In this document: piece after piece, positions 33,545-44,142 of the stretch
How positions within the stretch are numbered: position 1 is the first letter of the stretch
How the letters are laid out: the number at the start of each line of letters is the position of its first letter
Assembly (NCBI RefSeq): GCF_030269925.1
Contig: NC_085110.1
Span: 4,464,001 to 4,528,000, forward strand
Reading direction: 5' to 3'
Length of the DNA stretch: 64,000 bases
Origin: Bombyx mori
Lineage: Eukaryota; Arthropoda; Insecta; Lepidoptera; Bombycidae
The notes under the pieces: model-generated
The model's database searches: none
Told to the model about the DNA's origin: nothing
Seen by the model: only the letters and a program-made list of their open reading frames with translations
Program-made: the position numbers and the translations under genes

Positions 33545-33796
33545 TTTATTTTTTTATTGCTTAGATGGTTGGACGAGCTCACAGTCCACCCGGTGTTAAG
33601 AGGTTACTGGAACCCATAGACATCCACAACGTAAATGCACCACCCACCTTGAGATATAAGTTGTAAGGTCTCAGTATAGTTACAACGGCTGCCCCACCCT
33701 TCAAGCCGAAACGCGTTACTGCTTCACGGCAGAAATTGGCAGGGTGGTGGTACCTACCCGTGCGGACTCACATGAGGTCCTATCACCAGTAATTGT
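33545..33796 (-). mobile_element. Bm1 SINE, 5'-truncated
   Basis: Poly(T), ATTGCTTAGATGGTTGGACG, the full set of blocks and ACATGAGGTCCTATCACCAG. Close to consensus. Confidence 0.93.
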
Positions 33797-33857
33797 ATCG
33801 ATATGAACCTATAACTTCCTTTTTTGGAGCAGATGTCATTCATAACATTTGAACCGT

Positions 33858-34058
33858 TGTGTTCATCGGCAGTCCGTTTGCAGAGACATTTTTTGACACG
33901 TACCATCCGGTTATGGAATGAACTCCCCTCCGCAATATTTCCCGAACGCTATGACGTGTCTTTTCATCAAACGCGGTTTGAGTAAAGTCCTCAACAGTAT
34001 TCAAAATTTTGGCTGTGCTGGCTTTGATGATGTCCGTGTGCGAAGTTAACCACTTGCT
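33858..34058 (+). mobile_element. Old BMC1-like LINE remnant
   Basis: CGTACCATCCGGTTATGGAATG, CTCCCCTCCGCAATATTTCC, CGAACGCTATGACGTGTC and AAAGTCCTCAACAGTATTCA follow the LINE C-terminal coding region, with a frameshifted, diverged end. Confidence 0.7.
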
Positions 34059-34224
34059 TACTTAATAGATACGCCGCACCTAATAGGATATTGATAATTA
34101 AAATTACTCACACCTGAAGCAATGACCCGTCAAACTGCGAGAAAATTCACTGCAACCCAAAATTCTATTAAAAGACGTTGGTTATTTCAATGATAGGACA
34201 AGGTAAGCACAAAAAGATAGATAT

Positions 34225-34421
34225 ATACCTTCATATTATCTCTGCCATGAAGCTACCATGCATTTCGGTTTGAAAGATAACATAGACGTTTAGTAATACA
34301 ACTTTTGACCTCAAGTTGAGGCACGGCATTAGGAATATAAGCTTTATTTTCTCGATAATCACTTAACACAAAGTAGGCCATAAGTTCATTCACCCATGTA
34401 CGCACATCACTAAAAAAAACA
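34225..34421 (+). mobile_element. Degenerate Bm1 SINE
   Basis: TCTCTGCCATGAAGCTACCA, GCATTTCGGTTTGAAAG, TGACCTCAAGTTGAGGC, CACTTAACACAAAGTAGGCC and a short A-run at the right end. Confidence 0.65.
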
Positions 34422-34911
34422 AGCAATTAAAATACAGAATATCACAAAAACATTTGAGACATATCGATATTGTTAGGTTAAAATGTTTCGCCCCAAAAAT
34501 ACGCTTTGGATCTTAATCTTTGCCAATTACTAAACCGGCTTACCGGTATTCTTATCAACGTGCAATCATTTAGGGCTTATTGCATCGATACAATTATGTT
34601 AATTTAATTAATTAGCGAATTCTTGATGTCTGCGACGACATTTAATGTTCATCTCCATTCGAAAACTCGCATATATTCGTTTGAAAGGAACTGGCTGGTA
34701 TTGCGTACTCAGTATCCAAAGATATCATGGTATCGGAGATATTTTAAACAAGAAGTCTTATAATGATAGATGCTGACGTAACGTTCTGTTTTTTGGGGTC
34801 CGTCGCATAAGACGAGGGACCTTCGTTAAAGGTGAGCTTCGAATTAGTTAAAGCATATTTTAAGTTCTGTACAAAGACGGAGCCCGCAAATATTTAGAAA
34901 ACTTTCTTACT

Positions 34912-35058
34912 TATATGAGTGAACGAGCTTACAAACCGGCTGAAGTTAAGGTTAGCGGATCCATAGACATCAACAACGTATTTAAATGCAGCGACCCACC
35001 TGAGACGTGATCAAACCGAAACGCATTACCGCTTTACGGCAAAAATAGGCAGGGTGAC
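34912..35058 (-). mobile_element. Degenerate Bm1 SINE
   Basis: GAGTGAACGAGCTTACAAACC, ATCCATAGACATCAACAACG, TCAAACCGAAACGCATTACC and AAAAATAGGCAGGGTGACA. It abuts a LINE copy of the opposite orientation. Confidence 0.7.
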
Positions 35059-35074
35059 AGACAAACCGCTCTAT

Positions 35075-35421
35075 CTCTAGTGAGGAATTATTCGAGATGA
35101 TACCATCATCTCGTTTTCACCATCGAACCGCCCGCCACCGGAGTAGGGTTCATCCATATTACTCGGAGCCACTGCGGTCATCCACAGTACGTTTCCAGAG
35201 GTCTTTTTTGCCACGAACCATCCGGCTATGGAATGAGCTCCCCTCCACGGTGTTTCCCGAGCGCTATGACCTGTCCTTCTTCAAACGAAGCTTGTGGAGA
35301 GTATTAAACGGTAGGCAGCGGCTTGGCTCTGCCCCTGGCATTGCTGAAGTCCATGGGTGACAGTAACCACTTACCATCAGTTGGGCCATATGCTCGACTG
35401 CCTACAAGGGCAATAAACAAT
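35075..35421 (+). mobile_element. BMC1-like LINE 3' end with open coding tail
   Basis: Encodes the terminal LINE peptide (SSRFHHRTARHRSRVHPYY, then RLWNELPSTVFPERYDLSFF). It continues into the UTR ATTGCTGAAGTCCATGGGTG, GCCTACAAGGGCAATAA and a short AATAAT tail. It is the clearest complete 3' end in the window. Confidence 0.88.
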
Positions 35422-35689
35422 AATAATAAAAACAACATTTTGTGCTTCCGAAGTCAAGAGTTATACTACACTATACCTGCCAGGTTCTCTCCAGTTCGCG
35501 GGTATTGATCATCAATCATCGATCAACATCAGGTTGGAAATCTATGAATTTCACTAACCCCAGTTTTGAATATTTTGTTTCAAAATATCTCGTGTCGAAA
35601 AACTCGAAAAAAAAACGGGCGATTTTAACTCCTAAAGCAGCTCTCTGTATTCGATCAAGTTAATCGGTGAATAGCATAAAAAGTGGACC

Positions 35690-35800
35690 TGTTCAAGGTC
35701 ACGGCGGTCCCCTGGACGGGCGCAGTGCGGGATCTGCCATCATGGGGAACCATAGACCAGACCTACATCCAGCAATGGACGTCTGTACGAGTATGTTGAT
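35690..35800 (+). mobile_element. Unnamed LINE tail fragment
   Basis: CATGGGGAACCATAGACCAG followed by CTACATCCAGCAATGGACGT is a phrase common at the 3' ends of lepidopteran non-LTR elements; family not determined. Confidence 0.5.
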
Positions 35801-36119
35801 GGTAAGAAGCCTCCATATTTCCAGAATAAAACAAAGATTTTCGGACATTTTAAATTTGGATAAAAATACATACTCTTAAATCAAAATCTAGGTCAAACAA
35901 TTTATTACTGTACCATTAATGACTATAATTTGGACTGCAACCTAAAATTATTTAAATCGAGCTTCATTTTTAGCGCTCAACAAAAAGCGTTTAGGTATAA
36001 TAGCTAAAATTAAAAACTTGATCCTTTAGTTTTGATTCAGATATTGTAAAATTTAATTCGAGTTACTTTGAGTTTGGAAGACGGATTTCTCGTTACTGTG
36101 CTTTTTTGTATCTATCGAA

Positions 36120-36390
36120 GTTTTGTAGTCATCGTGGCCTAAAGGATACGATGGCCGGTGTATTCGTATCGAGCGATGCGACTGTACCGATGTTCGAATC
36201 CAAGAGCAGGTACAAATTTTTGTAATGAAATGTGTACATAGCAAATGTTCAGGATTAAGTTACACGGCGAAAAAATAGCATCGTGTAATAAAAATCTAAT
36301 CAGCAAAAAAATATAATTTGCTTAATTACTGGTGGTAGGGCGTCAAAGGTGGGTACCACCACTCTTCCTATTTCTGTGTCAGTCTTCCTA
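36120..36390 (+). mobile_element. Bm1 SINE, head half
   Basis: tRNA-like head GTCATCGTGGCCTAAAGG with the B-box-like GTTCGAATCC, then AGCATCGTGTAATAAAAATC, ATAATTTGC and CTGGTGGTAGGGCGTC, ending near CTTCCTATTTCTGTG. It could be mistaken for a tRNA gene, but the stems do not pair. Confidence 0.8.
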
Positions 36391-37069
36391 AATATGTTAG
36401 ATTATTAGCAAAAAATTATAATCATATACTCATAGTCATAGGCTTTTATTACAACCGTGTGAAAAATATTAGGTAAATACATTTAGTCAGTTTCGTCCAT
36501 TGATCCGGTAATTGAAATTGCCTATGCAGCCAAAATCTTAATAACAAAGGCCGAACCCTGATGTTGTTTGAAATGTTAAATGAAACAATTTTTTTTCCCG
36601 CAAAATCACCTGAATAATAAACAAGATATTCCAAAAAGGTTTTATTTTCAAAAGTGTGCTGCTTATTACAATTGCTCAACTCAATATAAGGTATGACCTT
36701 TCTTATTCTTTTATATTTTTATATTATCATTTCCTGAGCAGTGCTCAAATTTACAATTGTCTAGCTCACAAGAAATTTGATCAAAGCAATTTTAAATTTC
36801 GTCCCGTACAAAAAAAGCGTATTAATAGAAATGCTACGAAATAACATCTTGCTGGCACCGTAATCTGCTAAAGCGCTTACTAAACTTAAACTATTCTAAT
36901 CTTAAAAACGCCAAATTGAAAATGAAAAATTAATAATATACATACCTTTATTTTTTACTACTGAAAGTCAAGGATGCGTGATAAGAACTCATACGGGTGA
37001 TAATACCAAGCTCTCTCAATATGTATGCCAACAAATCAGCATAACTCTGTTACATATTTATAGAATACT

Positions 37070-37480
37070 AGCTGACCCCGCAAACATTGTTTTGCCATAT
37101 ATAAGATTTCTAGGGAATTTCTAGTGTAGAAAAAAAAACTAACTTATTGTAAGTGTGTAAGGATGTGGTAAATTAGTGAAAGAGGTATGTAGTGCTGTGA
37201 ACGATGAGGGAATATATAATAAAAATAACAAAACCTCATTCAACCACATAATACCTCATTAAAACAAAAAACAAAAATGTCCAAATAAAAAAAAATATGT
37301 TAGGGGTGGACACGGCTACTATCTATTTTTCATACCCCTAAGTGATTAGGGGTATGAAAAATAGATAGTAGCCGATTCTCAGGCTTACTGAATATGCATA
37401 AAAAATTTCATGAGAATCGGTCAAGCGGTTTCGGAGTAGTATGGGAACGAACATTGTGACACGAGAATTTTATATATATA
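37070..37480 (+). mobile_element. RTE-type LINE tail with internal foldback
   Basis: Starts ATACTAGCTGACCCCGCAAA and ends AAATTTCATGAGAATCGGTC, AAGCGGTTTCGGAGTAGTAT, GAATTTTATATATATAGATA. It contains a 27-bp perfect inverted repeat at 37313-37374. Confidence 0.82.
37313..37374. repeat. Perfect 27-bp inverted repeat, 8-nt loop
   Basis: The arms at 37313-37339 and 37348-37374 are exact reverse complements around AAGTGATT. An RNA or single strand would fold into a long hairpin. The right arm reads straight into the element's normal text (GATTCTCAGGCTTACTG), so the left arm looks like the added, inverted copy. Confidence 0.92.
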
Positions 37481-38540
37481 GATAAAATTTACGTTGTACA
37501 TATTAACATTTTACATTTATAAGCATCAACAGAAGGCCGGGATTGTATATCCATGTCTTCTCATGTATTAACGTTGAGGGAAAGGAAAATATCAGTCCAA
37601 TATAGGTGTTTAATATATGAAATCTCATTGACAATACAAACTGGATCATTATAAATTTAATATTGATCACGAACCTATAGGGCCGGTTTGATTAATTGTT
37701 AATTGAAGCCGTCTCACTGGAGGTTCACGTCGTATATGACTTTATTGAATTTCATGTTCGTGTGATTTATGCGCGGCACTGCTAATTTATTATTATGGTC
37801 GGAAAGCGCAACGATTATGGACGCTTTCACGTCGAAAGCTTTATTATTATGTGGGTAATTACTTTTTTGTGTTTCAGCTCTCGGGCCGGAGATGCTTCTT
37901 TGGCTTTTTTTGTGTGTGCGCGTGAATTTTAGCGCGTCTCCGTGTCGTCCTGCTAATGAACGTTTTGTTCTCGAATTAAGAATCCGCGTGGATTGCTTTC
38001 GAAATAGAATTTTCTAGAAAATACGTAGTAACATCAAAATTTAATATTATATTGTTGTAACTACTAAGAGACAAGTATACAAAGTATCAAGTTATTGCAC
38101 GAGCAAGGCAATAAAAAAACAAACGGTATTTTGGCGGGAACGGAGCGAGGTTATATGAATCGTTTTATTTTCTTAATTTAGTGTTTCTTCAGGTTTAAAT
38201 GTGTAATAACAGTTGTTTATTGAGTATTCAGCATCCGTGAAAGTACATGAATTGGGAAAATGGAACTAAGTCACCGAACCTGTTTTCTCGGATTCTCTCA
38301 AAAAATTCCACTTAAGTCTCATTAAATAACCACAATTTTACGGAGAATTTATTTCATTTCAGCTCACGCTTCATATCACTTTTCATATAACAGATTATGC
38401 ATGCATAGATATGTATTTTTAATAAATTTGACACTGGCAACAATGGCATCGTAAGATGTCAACTGTCAAAGTGAAAAAAAAAGAAATAAGCTTAGTCATT
38501 TTGAAAATGCGATTTGCGGCACAATGTTTATCCACTATTA

Positions 38541-38822
38541 ATAATAATAAATAAATAAACAATAAATATTTACTAACAATCACGCCACGTTAACTGGCCC
38601 CGTGATAAGTTCGTAAAGAACTTGTGTTACAGGTACCAGATAACGGAAATAAATGTAAGATTTTTATTATACACATACATATATTTAATATTTAATATAC
38701 ATCCATAACCCTGGAAAAGACATTTATATTTATCATACAAATATCTCCCCTTGGCAGGATTCGAACCCGCGACCCCCTTGTGTAGTGACCATGTTACTTA
38801 CCACTACACCAGACGGCCGTTA
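38541..38822 (-). mobile_element. tRNA-derived SINE distinct from Bm1
   Basis: The minus strand starts GGCCGTCTGGTGTAGTGGTAA (A box) and has GGGTTCGAATCCTGCC (B box). It continues with a tRNA-unrelated body (AAATGTCTTTTCCAGGG, CTTATCACGGGGCCAGTTAA) and ends in a TTTATTTATTATTATT-type tail. The 5' and 3' ends of the head do not form an acceptor stem, which rules out a tRNA gene. Confidence 0.8.
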
Positions 38823-38834
38823 AGTTGGAGGTAG

Positions 38835-39010
38835 GCCGTCAAAACTACTGTAACCTACCGTAAAAACTGTACTGTAAAAACTGAGACCTTCGAACTCATA
38901 TCTCAAGGTAGGTAGCAGCATTTACGTTGTAGTGCCTATGGGCTCCGGTAACCACTTAACACCAGGTGAGCCGTGAGCTCGTCCACCATCTAAGCAATAA
39001 ATAAAAAACA
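38835..39010 (+). mobile_element. Bm1 SINE 3' part
   Basis: AACTGAGACCTTCGAACTCAT, ATCTCAAGGTAGGTAGC, TAACCACTTAACACCAGGTG and CATCTAAGCAATAAATAAAA. The left part contains a short ACTGTAAAAACTG duplication. Confidence 0.85.
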
Positions 39011-39764
39011 TATACGTAAAATAGCTTTTATGCTTAGACTTATCTGTTTAAGCGAAACAGCTAATCCAAGCTGACCATATCCAACCATTTTAAATTCAAC
39101 AAACTTCCACTGATGCTTAGAATGAAACAGCTCGTAAAGTTGGTATAGCGATTACAATAATAAATGTGAATAAAATGATAATTTCCGTTGTAGTAGATAA
39201 TATGTTAATTTTGAGTTTGATTCGTGATCAAAAACTATGTACACTTAAGTAGATTAGGCACAACAAATTGATATCTTAATTGCACATAGCAATAAATCTA
39301 TTCTTATCATATTGGGTTTTATAAAAAAAAATGTAGAGTAGGTACGCACGCGTGAAACGTTGGCTGGACGTGTGTATTTATTATTAAAAAAGATTTTGCT
39401 TATCGAATATTTTATTTCTGGTCAACATCAAATAGATAGCAAAGAGACGCAATGCTGACTTAAGTCGAATAGCATACACGAATGTATTTATATTTCTTTT
39501 TTATTTCCTAGACCAACACCAGAACGATTACCGTCGCTCATGGACATCATCATGACATATGTCCCTGACCATCTCCATATGACCCTCTCCAGATCATCCA
39601 ATCCCGCTTCTGCAGGATAGCCGTCAGAGCATCGTGGTACATAAGGAATGTCGACCTTCATGATCGACGATCTTAATATAGGACCGAGACGTCAGTATCA
39701 TAAGGTAGCGTCAGAACGCTAGCTCGACAAAACGGCGCGACACCCTTTTATTGTGGCCGCTGCT

Positions 39765-39830
39765 AATTACATATCCGACCTAGACGACTTCATTAGAATA
39801 CCAGCGAATAGGTAGGAAAAAAGAAACAAA
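39765..39830 (+). mobile_element. Possible family C tail fragment
   Basis: CGACTTCATTAGAATACCAGCG then AATAGGTAGGAAAAAAG resembles the end of the 56290-56611 copy. Confidence 0.4.
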
Positions 39831-39837
39831 AAAAACA

Positions 39838-40085
39838 GAAATGACCGTCAGAAATCCCAGGGGCATAGTCAGGTCACTGAAATCACCGCGGAGAAAGTTC
39901 ATTACCTAGTAGTTTTATGCTACGTGAGGAAAAAGATATCTTGTAAGGCACTATGGATGAACGCAAAGGCTCTGGGTGGTATAAATAAAATCCTCTTCGG
40001 TAAAGGGCGGTGAGATGGTAAAAACGAAATGACCTGATCATCAAAAAACAATTCCTCAAAGACTTTTATGTAAATAGGAAATGTA
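39838..40085 (-). mobile_element. Old BMC1-like LINE remnant
   Basis: AAATCCCAGGGGCATAGTCA, GGCACTATGGATGAACGCAA, AGGGCGGTGAGATGGTAAAAA and CAATTCCTCAAAGAC follow the LINE coding tail in order but are frame-broken. A further weak piece (ATTACCGTCGCTCATGGACA) lies at about 39520. Confidence 0.65.
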
Positions 40086-40094
40086 GGAACATGG

Positions 40095-40205
40095 GCGTAA
40101 AATGTACTCACAACCTTCCTGGAACTAAGTGGTTACCGGCACCCATAAATAACAGCAATATATGACTGCTTCGCCGTCGAAACAGGCAGAATGGTTGTCT
40201 ACAAG
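40095..40205 (-). mobile_element. Old Bm1 SINE remnant
   Basis: TACTCACAACCTTCCTGGAAC, AAGTGGTTACCGGCACCCAT and TGACTGCTTCGCCGTCGAAA with GGCAGAATGGTTGTCTAC. Confidence 0.5.
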
Positions 40206-40329
40206 TATATCGCACGCATACCACAAAAAATATACATTCTCATTGATGACTTCAGAATTCGTAGATGGCTGGTACTCCCGTGCTATATCTCAACACGTTA
40301 ATGAAGGTAAGGTAAGAAGCCATTGCAAA

Positions 40330-40533
40330 ATACTTTATTTTTTTGCTGGTAGCCTTGCTCACAGGGCTGAAACCTGACGACGTTGTTAAAACTAACCCTA
40401 ACAAAAGCAGTGCTTCGTAGAATCTACCGCCGAAACGGAAACGCGACCTACTGAGAAGATCCGGCGACAAACTCAGTGGGCTGTGTCTATGGGTTAATTT
40501 AATTGCCGAGCCCTTCGTCGCAAGCGACGGGTG
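40330..40533 (-). mobile_element. Family C repeat
   Basis: T-run, GTAGCCTTGCTCACAGGG, CAGTGCTTCGTAGAATCTACC, AACTCAGTGGGCTGTGTCTA and GAGCCCTTCGTCGCAAGCGA. Central part deleted. Confidence 0.82.
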
Positions 40534-40549
40534 CAAAATACAATTGATT

Positions 40550-40855
40550 TTTTAATTCTGGACGCCACTTCTCGTCCTCGTCTTCCTCGTCCTTGCGTCG
40601 ATAATCCTCAATGCTGAGGGTCGTGGCCTCCTCTAACAACTTTCTCCTGGATTATCCTGCGCCATTCCTGCCTATCCTCGGCTGTGCGGATAGCAACGTG
40701 GACTGAAGTATTGAAAGTGGAGCGTATCTGGTCCGACCAGCGCATTGGAGTTCTGCCTCTGGGCCTTCCTCCGCATACCTTGCCTGTTACTAGCAGCTTT
40801 TCCAGATTGTCACCTTCCTTTCTGGCGCTATGTACATATCGCTATGTCTTATACG
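40550..40855 (-). mobile_element. LINE ORF C-terminal fragment (RTE-like)
   Basis: The minus strand reads GKVCGGRPRGRTPMRWSDQ, then VAIRTAEDRQEWRRIIQE and GHDPQH followed by a stop. The GRP..RW.D and A.DR..WR pattern is typical of the extreme C-terminus of RTE-type LINE polymerases. It lies between a family C copy and a BMC1-like copy. Confidence 0.65.
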
Positions 40856-40889
40856 CGTCATATTTGACAACTGTTTCAATACAACCTAT

Positions 40890-41082
40890 ATATGAGCTCC
40901 CCTCCACGGTGTTTCCCGAGTGCTATGACATGTCCTTCTTCAAACGAGGCTTGTGGAGAGTATTAAGTGGTAGGCAGCGGCTTGGCTCTGCCCCTGGCAT
41001 TGCTGGAGTCCATGGGCGACGGTAACCACTCACCATCAGGTGGGCCATGTGCTCGTCTGCCTACAAGGGCAATAAAAAAGAA
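40890..41082 (+). mobile_element. BMC1-like LINE 3' end
   Basis: GAGCTCCCCTCCACGGTGTT to GTCTGCCTACAAGGGCAATAAAAAAG, near consensus, followed by an ATAATAATA repeat to 41100. Confidence 0.9.
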
Positions 41083-41100
41083 TAATAATAATAATAATAA

Positions 41101-41240
41101 CTCTTTATTTATTTAACACCTTAATATGTACACAGTAAAGTAATAAAACAAAAGTCGGTATATAAATCGGCGGCCTTATCGCTGAAAGCGATCTCTTCCA
41201 GGCAACCTTGCAGGGAGAGGAATAAGTTAACTGGACAGTG
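41101..41240 (-). mobile_element. Probable LINE 3' end
   Basis: CTCTTTATTTATTTAACACC, ATCGGCGGCCTTATCGCTGA and GCGATCTCTTCCAGGCAACC recall a common lepidopteran LINE 3' region on the minus strand; unconfirmed. Confidence 0.45.
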
Positions 41241-43017
41241 CTATATCTTAATAAACTTACATAAAAATATATACTTAAATACACATGTGAAAAATAAATA
41301 CCATTTAAGATAAACTTACATACGATTAAATACAAATAAATACTAAAAATATACAAGATAAAATACAAAAGAATATATATATCTTATAGTTTTTTACAGT
41401 TACTTTGCTGTACCATACTTTCAGGCTACAGCCTATTTACATTTAAAATGAATTCACGTCAAGTAAGTAAATTAAAAAACCAATTCAGATTAGGATGTAA
41501 ATTTTTTACAAAAAAAAAGGCATAGCTAATAATACCGTGTAGATAATCTAGTTTACCGCGCATCTCATTCGTGAAAGACTTTAATTTTGCCGGTTTTCGC
41601 GTAAAATACGGCGTATCCAATCGATCGAAAAACCGTTTCGGCATCTCGTTGTGTACAACGCAATGATTTACCCATTGTCTATTCGTTACGTTTAAATAGC
41701 ATTTATAATCCGTTTAGACGAAGCAATCGAAATAATCGGCGATTTAAACAGGTGCTAAATCGATTTATTATCGATAGAATTCATTTTGCAAACCAGAGAT
41801 GATGATAATAGATTGTATACCCTACGAAATATGCTCAAGATTTTTTGCTTGTTTTGAAGTAACGATAAAGGGAAGAATTTTCCAGAGAGCGGGTGTAATT
41901 GCTCGATACACCGAGGGTTCAAATGTTGTAATTCGTAACTTGTATTTATTCAGATTATTATTAAAAATGTCGTTAGCGAGATTAAGACATCTGTTAATTA
42001 TCTTGTGTTTTATGATGAATACCAAGTACACTTGTATACAGTTTCACTTGTGTAAAGGTCCCGAGGCAGAATTGAAAACAATGGTAGGCACGCTTGTAAG
42101 ATTTAACACCCCGTACTTAAGATACGAACCACCCTTAACACCCTTCGATCCACTGTCATTGAACTACTAAAGCTAGCAGTTAGTATAGATAAAGTGTAAT
42201 TCCAGTCGCTTTTTTCAATAAAATATTTATAAATTAACAATAAATAACCAATAATACAATTGGGATTGGTGTTCTATATCGCCAAATAAAATCTTGCATT
42301 TTGTAACCACCGATCACACTTGTCGTTTATTGTGGCCCCAAATGACGTCACATGTAATGAAATTACGTTCAGTCAACTTTTGAAAATCAAGTTCTGTCCT
42401 GTTCCGTCCAGTTCTTCGTTGTGAAATTTAAGTTATATTCGAATTTAATATTGTTTTTAACTATGGGCGTCTCATGTACTCTTGAGTATTTACCGGAATT
42501 CATAGAAGAGAAAGCATAGTATATGCCGCGGGCCACGGTTTGAGGTCGAAATTATATTGAAATTACGACTGTTCATCAAATTAGATCTGCTCTCGTGATA
42601 CTTGTTTCTATTAATGTGTATTAATTTATGCGCCGTTTGATCGACCGTGGAGCCGAAATATGCAAAAATCAATTAATCCACAAACACGAGTCGAGAAGCG
42701 GCGTTTTGCAGTAAAGATAAGACTATCGAGGCTTTTTGTACAGCTCTCTTAATTAGCGAGATAAAATGCCCATATTCTCGCGAAATTAATACCTCCTGGA
42801 TTATTAGAAAACATGATGATAGTTCGTTAAGTAAGTTTTTTAATGTTTTCATATTATGAATTTCCATGTTATTGGCTTTAAGATGGGTGAGAGGCACACC
42901 TGAGTGATTCAGCTCCGGACATTAATATGTGAATTCCGCTTTGAAAATAATAATAGAGATCTGGTGTAAATTAAAAATTAATTAGATCAAATAATTTTCG
43001 AATCGTGTTTTTATAAC

Positions 43018-43460
43018 ATAACAAGCGGCCCACTCCGGCTCCGCTCGAGTCTTTAACAAAAATTTCAATGATATTTGACGTTGTTTTATTTTATTAAAAT
43101 AAAAGAATACTTATTACGGCATAACTATAACAGTTAGACATATGCTGTCGCGGCACTTTTTGTAAATAATGATGTGTTCTACAAAGCCCTAATACATTAT
43201 TTTATCCTATCATCAATAGTTTTCACAGGGCACGCGATGTAAAGAATATTTTAGGTAATTTTTTTACACCTTGGGTTACATTATTGGAGTTTTAGTCAGG
43301 ATCCCTAATTTTTTTCAATAAAGATTATAGCCTGTCACTCGGAAATAGTGTAGCTTCCAAACAGTGAAAGAATTTTTCAAATCAGTTCAGTAGTTTCGGA
43401 GCCTATTCAATACAAACAAACAAACAAAACTTTCCTCTTTATAATATTAGTATAGATAAT
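43018..43460 (+). mobile_element. RTE-type LINE 3' end
   Basis: CAAGCGGCCCACTCCGGCTC, GCACGCGATGTAAAGAATAT, TTACACCTTGGGTTACATTA, GTTCAGTAGTTTCGGAGCC, an AAAC-rich run and TATAATATTAGTATAGAT. It ends 620 bp downstream of the Wnt6 exon 1 donor. It serves as the uninterrupted reference for the copy at 5816. Confidence 0.83.
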
Positions 43461-44080
43461 TAAATCCATTTAATCTCTCTCTCTTCTTTCCCTCTATTCA
43501 TGAATCTATTTGACCCACGCACGCGGTTCTAAACGCACAAAATTCCATGAAAATGAAAGTAATAAATTTTCAACATACCTTTCCGCTTAAAGCCGGCCAG
43601 TAAATATAATTCCTTAAAAAGTATATATTTTTAATACATTTCGAAGCGGAAAACAGAACAAGCGTGTTATTAAAGTATAAAACGATTATATTCAGTCTTT
43701 ATTTAGAAACATATATAATGGATGTATATACCCAAGTATGGAAACGAAATGATGTCATCATCACTTTCCTTTTCATTGCGTTTAGATGATTTTAAACGCC
43801 GGTAGTGCTTTGACGAAAGCAATTAAGTTTCGTAATTGACGAAGTACGGTAAACTGATTTAATTTATTTTATGTGAGAACATGTCAAATTTTAATTTTTC
43901 ATCTTCATTAGCTCAAGTGCACATATGCGATTAAAACTTTTAAAATCTCTGATATTCAGATTTAAAAATAGTTTGGAACGGTTAATGAACGATGTAATGT
44001 AACGGTAAATCAATACCTACTTTGTCAATTAAATATGCTGAAACTAAAGTATGGATGGTGCTGTATCTTAAGAAACTTAC

Positions 44081-44142
44081 CACCAGGAATCCGTGATGGG
44101 CGCGAGAAGCAGCAGACAAGCGGCGATAACGACAGGCCGCAT
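44081..44142 (-). CDS. Wnt6: Wnt6 exon 1 (start codon, signal peptide)
   Basis: This is the first coding exon of the secreted signalling ligand Wnt6, read from 44142 down to 44081. The ATG at 44142-44140 has an in-frame TGA nine bases upstream, which supports this start. Twenty codons plus two bases give a short N-terminus, a hydrophobic core (VVIAACLLLLAPI) and then TDSW, a typical secretory signal peptide. The exon ends TGGTG followed by GTAAGT, a consensus donor. The leftover TG joins the first G of exon 2 to make Trp, so the junction reads SWWASGSAVILDP. Known WNT6 proteins have a WWAVGSPLVMDP-like start here. The exon is too short for a plain ORF scan and was found by looking for a signal peptide that splices in phase. 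The identity is inference from family knowledge and reading phase; no transcript was checked. Confidence 0.88.

Larger units (their letters stand above)
13574..44080 (-). other. Wnt6: Wnt6 intron 1 (30,507 bp)
   Basis: This intron is defined by the GTAAGT donor at 44080 and the CAG acceptor at 13574-13576. Its phase (2 bases + 1 base) joins the two coding exons without a stop. Much of it is transposon, listed separately. No other recognisable coding exon was found on either strand. The longest apparently unique stretches are about 14000-16370, 17340-17890, 22200-23300, 24120-25430, 25850-27400, 37480-38540, 39010-39510 and 41240-43015. In them I see only AT-rich sequence, short ORFs and scattered motifs. 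Long Wnt introns often hold enhancers, but that is inference here. Confidence 0.85.

Noticed and set aside
36120..36210. Possible tRNA gene
   Set aside because: It has A- and B-box-like text but no paired acceptor stem, and it continues into Bm1; it is the SINE head.
10097..36787. Perfect TCF/Pangolin-type sites (10097-10105, 19357-19365, 36779-36787)
   Set aside because: About two such 9-mers are expected by chance in 64 kb counting both strands, so three scattered sites are not evidence of Wnt autoregulation.
38755..38822. Possible tRNA gene on the minus strand
   Set aside because: Good A and B boxes, but the ends do not pair and a SINE body and tail follow.
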